Below, piece by piece: positions 23,113-31,164 of a DNA stretch of 31,164 nucleotides. Under the pieces are notes generated by a model. The model was not told the origin of the DNA. It made no database searches and saw only the letters and a program-made list of their open reading frames with translations. The DNA lies in assembly GCA_018902385.1 (NCBI GenBank), contig JABSSW010000098.1, positions 1 through 31,164 of the forward strand. Direction: 5' to 3'. The DNA is from Physcia stellaris. Taxonomy: Eukaryota > Ascomycota > Lecanoromycetes > Caliciales > Physciaceae. Positions within the stretch are counted from its first letter, which is position 1. Each line of letters begins with the position of its first letter. The position numbers and the translations under genes are program-made.

Positions 23113-23244
23113 GAGGCATTTGCTGAGGCATTTGGTGGAGCATTTGGTGGAGCATTTGATGAGGCATTTGGTGGAGGTCGATTCGGCCTGAAGAGGGCAA
23201 TTGGTGGAGGTCGATTCGGCCTGAAGAGGGCAATTGGTGGAGGT
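23113..23244. repeat. Composite minisatellite
   Basis: The first part (about 23113-23175) is built of 12- to 15-bp units around GAGGCATTTGGTGGA. The second (23170-23235) has two exact 33-bp units containing GGTCGATTCGGCCTGAAG, plus a partial third. All three plus-strand reading phases avoid disruption because unit lengths are multiples of three. The plus strand would read AFGGAFGG and GGGRFGLKRAI. Confidence 0.8.
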
Positions 23245-24424
23245 TATATCGACCATGGCCCACTCGAGTAAAGCTCTCTTTTCTGCTTCCATTTGTGCTC
23301 GTCTGCTTCGGTTCTTAATTCAACCAATTCGCTCCATTGCACTCCCTCGTCGTCGTCAGAACATGTGTCAGAATCAACCGATTCGTCTGTGATATATGTA
23401 TCGTCCGACTCATCAGAATCATTCGACTCGTCTGGCCAAGCTGAATGCCTTTCCCTTTCTATTCTTGTTGCCTCCGCTTTCACTCTTTCGTTCGCCTTTT
23501 TCGCCCGCTTGATATCCTTTGCAAGTTGAGCTTCTTCGGGGTTGGGATATTGTGTGGAGGATCAAGTTTCCATCTCTTTCTTTGCATCGCATTGCAGGCG
23601 TATTTCGTCAACGATTTGAGAAGAAAACGACTGCTATGTCTGACTATTTCCTCCCTCATATGCAAGCGAATTTTCTCCTCATCGTTGGCTCGAACAGCCG
23701 TAGAAAGAGGAGAGTAATACTTCTTGAATTTGCAATGAGCATAACCACTCCATACAGAACGCTCCGTCCAAGGTTGAAAACGAAAATGCTCTTGAAACAA
23801 AGCCCCTCCAGACAGTCCTAACCGATATTCGAGATCCGAAGAAAGTTCTCCATTGATTCGTATGATTTCAGATCGTTCCAATCGCCAAAAGTATTGAAAG
23901 ATCTGACCCTCCCAAGCTTCCTGATCCTTTTGCAGCAGTTTTTGCTGTGATTCCACTTGAGAACGCGTATGTGTCTTAACCTTTGAAACATCGAATGCAA
24001 CGTCAAACATGGGACGTGCTTTAGTCATTGGATCCTGAATAATAGCTGGCTGTGGGACCGGATAGATTCCAGGCTCTTGTCTATCCAACGTCATTCCATT
24101 TCGGCCATTGATTGTGTAGTGAGGCTCTCGAAACTCGACGGGTGTTTGAGGTGTAACAGTCATTGAATGACATTCGTAGGGAGCGCTGATTTCGATCGAT
24201 GCAGCAGCAGAAGTAAAGGTAGACGTAGAAGTAGGAGTAAGTTTCTGGAGAGCACCCCGTTTCTCTCGCTCTTTGGCATGGCGATTTGCTGCACCACGCG
24301 AACGCGCCGTAGTAGGAAGGCCTAAATCCAACGTCAGCTGCATGATTTGTTGGGATTCGTTGAAATTCTCGTGGTTGAGTTGATATGGAGTTGAAGTTGA
24401 TGTTGTTGTTGGTGTTTGGATCAT
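23244..24424 (-). pseudogene. Unrecognised gene inside the LTR element, with a frame change
   Basis: A 314-codon minus-strand frame (24424-23480) starts with a Thr/Ser-rich, low-complexity N-terminus. A more structured part follows, rich in charged and aromatic residues (QIFQYFWRLERSE, FQPWTERSVWSGYAHCKFKKYYS, EEIVRHSSRFLLKSL). The plausible continuation is in the -1 frame from about 23570 to the stop at 23244: a helical KRAKKANERVKAEATRIERE stretch and then a very acidic tail (SDESDDTYITDES). The switch must lie between the -1-frame TGA near 23570 and the first-frame stop at 23480. A one-base deletion is simplest; no canonical slippery heptamer was seen. Composition is like host genes, unlike the rest of the element, and the strand is opposite to the LTR element. 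No family recognised. Confidence 0.5.
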
Positions 24425-24479
24425 CGAACCCCGAATCCATCAATTTGTATGCGATCAAAACTCCGCATTTCAATAACTC

Positions 24480-26096
24480 GATGCGCCCACGTCAGAATTT
24501 AACAAACGTTACAGTATTGGATTCCCCTCATTAAACTCTACAACTTTGACTACATAAACAAAAATCATATCAAGTTCTTGGTTGGTGTGCAATGTGCGAA
24601 AAAGTTGCACCAAAACTTTGATGTTCTTCGCCAAGATTGGTCTAACCCAATAAGGAAGTAAACTTTTTGTAGAGGAAACGATAGATATTTTTTTATAGGT
24701 TGTGTTCTATTGATTTGTAGAGACATGACTGTTCTTCTTCTTTGTGATTGTTCGTCTTGATTTAGCACGATAACTCATTTACTTTCTACAATTCTGCGGC
24801 TTCGTTATCGAACGATAAATACGAGAAGAAGAGAGCGAGAAGAAGAATCAGACGCAATCAGAACGAGAAGAAACGAACGTGACAATACGCTTCGAAAAAG
24901 CGTACTGTACAGTTACAGCAGTGAGCCTGCTTCAATGATGTATTTCTAGTGAGCCTGTTACAACGACGTATCTCTAGTGAGTTTGCTACAATGGCTTGAC
25001 CTCAGATAGTACGACTTCGAGAGAGCGTACTGTACAGTAATGATACGAGTTGAAATCAGATAATATCATCTCGGAGAAGCGTCTTATGCAGCCACGAGTA
25101 CGTCTAGAAGTCAAATCAATATCGCTTCGGAGAAGCTATTGATACAAGGGCTTGATGCCAGATAGTATCGCTTCGAAGAAGCGTACTACGCAGTCATTAC
25201 ATCTGAGTCTCGCAGAACAAGAACTCGATCAAGAAGGAAAACAATCGGCGTTGAAGATATTTGACCTTTTCGCATACTAATCGATCTGTTTCTCTGACAG
25301 AATTTAGTCAGATCAGAAAAGCTCGAATCTGCACACTTCGCATCGACGCACATCTTCGCGCATTCGACGATCACCTTCTTATCGATTTCTCGATCATTTC
25401 TCATCTTTTCACTTCGTTGGCACATTCTGTGAATCTCCTACAGCCAAATTACATATGAATTCGATCAATGAGATCGCAATGACGAATGAGAGATTTGAAA
25501 CATTTGCGAGACGTCAATAATGTCATCAAGTGAATCAAGTGTTAGTCGTCAACGATTCGACTCTCGTCTTTGCGACAAACTCAGACAAAAGATACTTGTT
25601 TCATCGTGTATCTTCTGGTCAATTCTAGATAGCAGCTGTCATATCGATGCATCATCTCATGAAGAAACGCAGAACGCCTTCAGTTATTCGGTCGGACGTT
25701 TTACAAATCGACCTTACGTCATATCTGAAGTCAATAGATTATCGAATCTCGATTCGTTCGTTTTTGCAGTCTTCGCATCGGTGTATGGTCCGACCCTAAA
25801 ACCTACTGCGTTGAGAAAGTTTGTTCGGAAGTTTCAGACAACGCATCGCTGAAAAAGTTCCAGAAGTTACTTCGTTTGAGAAACTCGCAGCAATGACAGT
25901 CATTCTTATTCTTCAATAGGTCAAGAGTCTATCGCGTTGAAAGAACTTGCTCGAAAACTCTAGGCATTAGACTGCGCATCGTTGAGAAAGTCTGAATTTA
26001 CATCGTTGAAGAAGCTTGCACGAAAACTTCAAGATCATGATATTTGCTCTGAACAGAAGATACAGACAAGAGACACAGACGAATGCTGTGAAAAAA
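24480..26096. other. Retroelement internal region, 3' part, with degenerate repeats
   Basis: No gene recognised. Around 24890-25200, variants of CTTCGAAGAAGCGTACT and GTGAGCCTG...TTCTA recur at irregular spacing. Around 25800-26040, units containing CGTTGAGAAAG, CTTGC and CGAAAACT recur and would read as peptides like LKKLARKLQ. The phrase GCAGTCTTYGCATCGGTGTATG occurs at about 25765 and at about 23070, with a weaker match near 25335. Confidence 0.5.
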
Positions 26097-26282
26097 TGTT
26101 GAAAAGTACAATCTTCGCAATGATAGATGCGCAAGAGTCAGTTGATATAATTTGACGAAAAAAAAATTAGTGCGTTTCTATTGAGTTTAATGTCTTGACA
26201 TCGCACACATTCGAGTCTTCGATCTGTCTGTATTTAGAAATTACACGCAATTCATGCAATCATTGTTCATGTCTGTTTAACA
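26097..26282 (+). repeat. Right LTR (186 bp), strongly C-to-T mutated
   Basis: Same length and ends as the left LTR, but carrying about 21 clear GC-to-AT changes relative to it, with only one clear change in the other direction. It is followed by ATTAC. Confidence 0.9.
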
Positions 26283-26287
26283 ATTAC

Positions 26288-28770
26288 GACTTTTGCACAA
26301 AAAAATAAAAAATTCACGAAAAAATCGACTTGACGAAATGTGAAAATATTTTGAATGAAAATCACGTTGATCGATTTCACTGCTTTCGTCAATTTGACTG
26401 AAAGAAATCGAATTTTCATGATTTCGTTATCGAGTTCGATGCTTCAGAAATTCGAACTTTGTGTCAAATTTCTTTTTTTTTCTCGTTCGTTTCGAAATCA
26501 AATTTATTGCATATATTTCGTCAAATGAATTTGTATGATTCGAAATCGATGTGAAATTTCATGATGATAAAAAAGTCGTTTAAATAATGAAAAACGATGC
26601 GAAAATGATTTATTTTAACGAGAATTCAATGCAACGTCTTAACAAATAAATCAAATAAAAAAAAAACGATTCGAAAATCGAAAAATAAAAATAATTTCAT
26701 ATAAAATTCGTCATTTCAACAGAAATCGAATAATCAACGATTTCATACGATCACAAAAATGTGTTTGAACGCATTTGCGAAATTCTTTTTGAACATTACA
26801 GCATCTCGTTTTTGATATATGAATATTGCAATGATTTCATCGAACGTGACGTATTTCAAAATTTTTGCGTCGAATATAATGTTTTCATTGATCGAATCGT
26901 TTTTGAGAAATGATAAATCATGAATACGTTTTCAATCGTCGTCGTGTTTTGAAATCAAATTTAGCGAAAAGCATACGTAATGAAAAAAAAAAATATCGCG
27001 TAATCTAATCAATCGATGAATTTTCATTTGTTTGACGAGATCAACAATGAATAAATCGAAAATTTCGTTGATCGAGTTGTGATTGTTGAAAATGCGAAAT
27101 TTTTTATCATCGATATATTCCATGTTCGCGTTTCGCTTAATAATGTCAAGCAATTTGTTAACGAAATTTCGATCAAAATGATTTTTTAAATAAAAATTTC
27201 ATTTTGTCGTTTTCAATGACATTTTGATTTCGAAATCAAATGCATTTTCGAAAACGACATCATACAGAAAATTTTTTGACGATCATTCAATCGAAATCGA
27301 CATGATCATACGAAATGAATAATTCGAAAAAGAAAAAGATGAAAAAAAAAAAATTGAACGAAAAAGAAAAAAACGATTAATCATTTGATGATTTTGTTGA
27401 TACATTCGAATTTGTCGTGATTTTTCTGCTGACATTTTGTATAAATATGTTTGTATTTGCAATTTTCGTCACAACGAATATTGTTGTTGAACGCAACACA
27501 GACATCGTTGCGAATTGTAATACGTTTATTTTTGAATTCGCGTGAAACGAAAAATTGATATTCAATCGTTTTTTGCTTGATTCGACGACGACGATATTTT
27601 TCAATTTTCACTCGATGAAGTCGATTTTGATCAATCAATTGATCGAGTCGTCTTGATTTGTGCGAATGATTCGAATCAAATTTTTCTCGTGTCACGTCAC
27701 GATCGACGTTCACGTTTTGTAAAAATACGTCTTCATGATACGAATGCGATACGCACTTATGACGAAATTCAATTTGTGTTGAATGTTCGAATGAATGAAT
27801 TCGAAAACAACGTTGCAATACATTTTCATCGTCATCAATTGAAAAAAAAAATATTTTTGAAAAATTTTGAGCGCGTATCGACAACGATTTTTAATGCAAT
27901 TCAAAAAAATGAATTTGAAAAAATTTTGACATTCAGACGATCGTGATAAACGTTTTGCAAAAATCGAAACGACACGTTGACAAATGTTCGCTTCATTTTG
28001 AAATATTTCGAGTCATGAATCATGTGTAAAAAATTCGTACGAATTTCGATCGTTTGAACAATGAACGCGACAACGAAATACGAATTGAAAAAATGTGAAA
28101 AGAAAAACAACGAAAACAACGTACGTTGAATGAAAATGAATTTATTCAATTTTTTTTGATACGTTTTTATTCTTTTTTGAAAAAATATTCTACGACGAAA
28201 ATTCTTCTTTTTCTGAACGAGATTTTCGTTATTTGAAAATTTCTCGCGCGCGCGTGATCGTCGAATTTGAAATTCGTCGTCGTCGAATGCGTCGTCGTCG
28301 TCGTTGTCGAAATCGATAAAATCAAAATTCATGACGTTGAAATCGTTTTCATTTACGTTTTCGATTTGATTTTCGAAATGATCAAACGAAAAAAAAAAAT
28401 TCGAAAACGAACGAAACGAAAAATGTTTCTAAATGAACGCGTTGAAATGAAACGAAAACGTGAAACAAACTTTTCAATTCGATTACGATTTTTTACGTCG
28501 AGAATGACTCGTTTGAAAATTGCAAATTTGTTGAATTTGAATTTGAACGCATCGCTGTCATTGTTTTTGACGACGACAACATTGCTTTTGTCTGAAATGA
28601 AAATGAATTTGATATCGACAAACATTATTGCGACGACGAGAAAATCAACGAAATCGAATCTTAATTAAGTCGAGCGAAATATTATAACAAAAAGTATGCG
28701 AAAATCGAAAAATTAAAATATGCAACATCAAAAATTGATGTGAGAATTTTTACAATTGACTTTTGCAAAT
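26288..28770. mobile_element. AT-rich mutated repeat block, right half
   Basis: Continues the A-rich block that begins at 18827. CC and GG are nearly absent, and CG, CA and TG are retained. Apart from the cysteine-rich frame listed separately no domain is recognised. Confidence 0.55.
27381..27884 (-). pseudogene. Cysteine/histidine-cluster reading frame in mutated repeat (possible element protein)
   Basis: A 167-codon minus-strand frame, long for such AT-rich DNA. Its C-terminal part contains CVAFNNNIRCDENCKYKHIY followed by CQQKNH and FEC. This C-x8-C-x3-C-x3-H pattern with a following C/H cluster resembles zinc fingers in proteins of fungal mobile elements. The N-terminal part has no match I can name, and the true start is unknown. 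Confidence 0.35.
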
Positions 28771-28779
28771 ATTTGCAAA

Positions 28780-28910
28780 AAAAAAGAAAAAAAATGAGAA
28801 ATGAAAGAAATGAGACATTGATCTTCTATTTAACTAGAAGATCAATTCTTTCAAATCTCTTTCATTTCGTCATTTCTGCATTAACATTCACGTCTAATCT
28901 GGACGAAAAA
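28780..28910 (+). repeat. Dispersed repeat, partial copy B
   Basis: Corresponds to the second half of copy A (18705-18825). It contains a perfect inverted repeat, ATTGATCTTCTA at 28817-28828 and its complement at 28835-28846, around TTTAAC. The inverted repeat is partly lost in the other copies. Confidence 0.65.
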
Positions 28911-30419
28911 TGAATCATTTCAGAATGATTCATGTTGTCATGCGTCGTCTATCAAGAGTTTCATCAGAAATATTCCTGAGATACAAGAATTGAATAATTT
29001 CACGAGATGTAAATCAGCTCTTGCATTCAAATTTTATCAGTTCTAATTGAATTTCTCGTAGATATTCGTTGAAATGCACATTTCTGTGATGCATACCGAT
29101 TCAGAAATCTATTCAGAGTTTCAAAAATTCCGATCAGATCGATGAATTGGAAACATCGACTCTCGCGTGAATAAATACTTTGTCTTTTTCGCTAGAGAAT
29201 TTCGCGACTGTCTGAGCAAGAAGTAAGTGATTTGCTAGTCAAATTATCTCGCGATTTTTAACAAATTTTCCAGTCTTGTCTGGACTGAGCTTCGAATAAT
29301 GATCGCATATCTTTTTCGATCGAACGAGTCAATCTTTGAGTTCTTTGAAATCGATGAAACGAATGTCGTATCAATACATGATTATATTGTTGAAATGTCA
29401 AAATTAAACTCGAAAGAAGTGAGATTTCTAGTACACTGAAATAAATTGTCACTTGATCGAAAATGAACGTTCATATATGTTGAAGCAAAAAGACGAGAAA
29501 ATTAGATTTTTTGTTTGAATTAGCACATTACATCGATGATTCAAGTTTCTGAAATATAATCAGTGTCGATGTTTATCGTGTGTTCGAAATTGACAAAACT
29601 TTTTCATGCTTTGAATGCAATACTTCTAGACTGCAAATCTCTACGCGACTGTAATTGAACACATCAATACGTATCTTTCTCGCCTCAAATTCTTCAGCAT
29701 CATTTTGTATTTAAGTATATTTTCTTTGCGACTCTCATAGTGTTTCATGAAGTTCTCGAGAGACAGTCTTAGCAAAGAGAAATAAGATTTCGCTTGATCA
29801 GCAATCATCGTCAGATATTCAAGATCATATTGATGATTTTTGTTTGAGTCAAGTTTTCTTGACTCGCTGCTCTATTAACTCGATGAAGTAAAATTTCAAT
29901 CAATTCGTTCTTATTCATGTGAAATATAGCATTATGTGTATCGAGTCGTTGCGATTTTATGCCGACTTGTGAGTAGAATGTTTTCGAACTTACTAGACGC
30001 AAAATAATTCTGAACATGATGAAATCAGTCAATTTAATCATAAGTGTCGTTAGAAAAGATCACATCTCATCAGATTGTTCGCAAAATCGCATAATTTATG
30101 TTTTTCGTGTCAATCGTTTCGAAATTCGACTGATTTTTCGAGAAACTCAACATTTCTGCCGTAACTGCGAGTTAGCCCATTCACCGAGCTTGTATGTGTC
30201 CAATTTACGATATTGAAGGAGACTAACGCCCACGCTCGTTAAGCAAAATCAAGAGCGCTCTGTGGTTTGCCTTGACCGCCCATGTCAGTCAATATAATCA
30301 TTCTTCGATATTTGAAGTCACCTATCTAAGTTCTTCCAACAGGAATTTGAGACACTCAACGAAATAAGAGTCATATTGCATTGGTCCGCATATTACTTCG
30401 GACAATAACATACCATATA
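28911..30419. other. AT-rich to ordinary region without genes
   Basis: AT-rich but less mutated than the preceding block, turning to ordinary composition at about 30140-30300. No frame above about 76 codons and no motif recognised. Confidence 0.45.
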
Positions 30420-30800
30420 TTCGTCCAGACTAGACATGGATGCTAATGCAGAGATTACGAAATGAAAAGAAACTTGAAAAGAATGATTTTTTATTTGAAT
30501 AGAAGATCAATGTTTCATTTCTTTCATTTTTTCATCTTTCGTCTTTTTCTTGTTCGCTCATTCACTTCTGATTTTTTGATCTTTTTCGGTCTTTTCGTCT
30601 TTTATGAGACTTTGTTTGTCATCTTCGTTGAAAATTTCTTCTTTTCGCTTCATAACTCAGTCGCAAAGACAAGAGCGATAGTCTGATTCTGAAAGTTGCT
30701 CTGTTGAACTGTTTCGCTCATGCAGAAGCTCTAGAGATCGACTAGGCTCAAAACATCAAGACTTTTTGTACATAACAATGAAGAAAGTACGCAGTATTAG
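30420..30800 (-). repeat. Dispersed repeat, inverted copy C
   Basis: The reverse complement of copy A over its whole length, allowing for small indels: TTCGTCCAGACTAGAC at the start matches the end of copy A, and GAAGAAAGTACGCAG near the end matches its start. It retains GTCTAGTCTGGACG where copy A has TTTAGTCTGAACG, that is, before mutation. Confidence 0.75.
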
Positions 30801-30939
30801 CGACGATGATGTACTTTGTATCGCGAGTGTAGAACTCGAGACAGTGACACATGAATCAATGCTATAGAAGAATGCAAGAGGAAATGGTAAAGCCAAAAAG
30901 TGTCGGTCGACTGCCAAAATGAATTGTGAAGCCGAATAC

Positions 30940-31015
30940 TTTGCCGAACAAAGTGTTAAGCCAAACAATAGCCGAAGTATTGCCGAAGAAAAGTGTTAAG
31001 CCAAACAATTGCCAG
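30940..31015 (+). repeat. Short tandem duplication
   Basis: Two copies of GCCGAA(C/G)AAAGTGTTAAGCCAAACAAT, at about 30944 and 30983, with smaller GCCGAA echoes nearby. Non-coding. Confidence 0.6.
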
Positions 31016-31129
31016 ACTTCGAGAAAACTTCGGCAGCTGTCACACGCTCATTCACACGGTCAATAGCTAGTGAATGCAACCCACCGTTGGATTATATGCT
31101 ACCAGAGAGACTACAATACCTAGCGTATC

Positions 31130-31146
31130 TTAGGGTTAGGGTTAGG
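31130..31146 (+). repeat. Telomere-like TTAGGG run
   Basis: Nearly three TTAGGG units following CTACAATACCTAGCGTATC. The run is followed by ordinary sequence, so it is interstitial within this window. Confidence 0.55.
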
Positions 31147-31164
31147 ATTTATCCGCGCTTATTC

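Larger units (their letters stand above)
20628..26282 (+). mobile_element. Copia-like LTR retroelement, apparently non-autonomous
   Basis: Two 186-bp direct repeats with TG...CA ends (TGTTGA...TTTAACA) flank 5.3 kb. A 5-bp target duplication ATTAC is present on both sides (20623-20627 and 26283-26287). A primer-binding site directly follows the left LTR. I found no reverse transcriptase, integrase or protease motif in the internal part. Instead there are tandem repeats, short frames and an unrelated minus-strand gene. It inserted into an already AT-rich mutated repeat. A large non-coding derivative or a nested, rearranged element are both possible. Confidence 0.85.

Noticed and set aside
23113-23244. 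CRISPR-like array
   Set aside because: Units are contiguous with no unique spacers; this is a minisatellite in a eukaryotic sequence.
23480-23570. Programmed -1 frameshift in the reverse gene
   Set aside because: No canonical slippery heptamer was seen; a simple deletion explains it.
31120-31164. True chromosome end
   Set aside because: Fewer than three TTAGGG units, followed by unrelated sequence.
1-31164. tRNA or rRNA genes
   Set aside because: No convincing cloverleaf with B-box or rRNA core sequence was seen; the GGTTATGAGCCC match is a primer-binding site.

Overview
The window looks like a piece of a filamentous ascomycete (Pezizomycotina) genome. Genes have 48-67 bp GT-AG introns, the two recognisable gene families on the central island are fungal specialised-metabolism families, TTAGGG-type telomere-like repeats occur, and gene-bearing DNA of ordinary base composition alternates sharply with AT-rich blocks of mutated repeats, as expected of a genome with repeat-directed C-to-T mutation.

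Layout. 1-3444: AT-rich, heavily mutated repeat DNA, including a probable LINE gag relic on the minus strand and a 120-bp hairpin. 3445-11395: ordinary-composition island with a frameshifted fungal integral-membrane protein (plus), an unrecognised degraded minus-strand relic, and an acyltransferase (minus) intact except for one in-frame stop. 11759-14683 (minus): a ten-exon chimeric terpene synthase (terpene cyclase plus prenyltransferase in one polypeptide) whose cyclase half is open and has both metal-binding motifs, but whose prenyltransferase half has two stop codons and one damaged splice acceptor. 14684-17074: shared upstream region, containing a 518-bp TA-flanked inverted-repeat element. 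17075-18446 (plus): a P450 gene cut off at the intron after its ExxR-helix exon, so the haem-cysteine region is missing. 18477-30800: repeat-derived DNA: a repeat present in opposite orientations at the two ends, an old mutated block split by a copia-like LTR element (20628-26282, 186-bp LTRs, 5-bp target duplication), and inside that element an unrecognised minus-strand gene plus minisatellites. 30801-31164: a short duplication and a TTAGGG-like run.

The acyltransferase, chimeric terpene synthase and P450 make a coherent set: a C20 or C25 scaffold built and cyclised by one enzyme, then oxidised and acylated. The sequence as given suggests a relict terpenoid gene cluster marooned between repeat blocks, with all three genes damaged.

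The most unusual signal is mutational. Hand alignment of the two LTRs, and of a neighbouring duplicated repeat, shows about 47 C-to-T changes (counting both strands), essentially all at CpC or CpT, with CpA and CpG spared. Classical RIP prefers CpA. This points to a repeat-mutation process with a different sequence context. All alignments and splice models here were made by eye without database searches.
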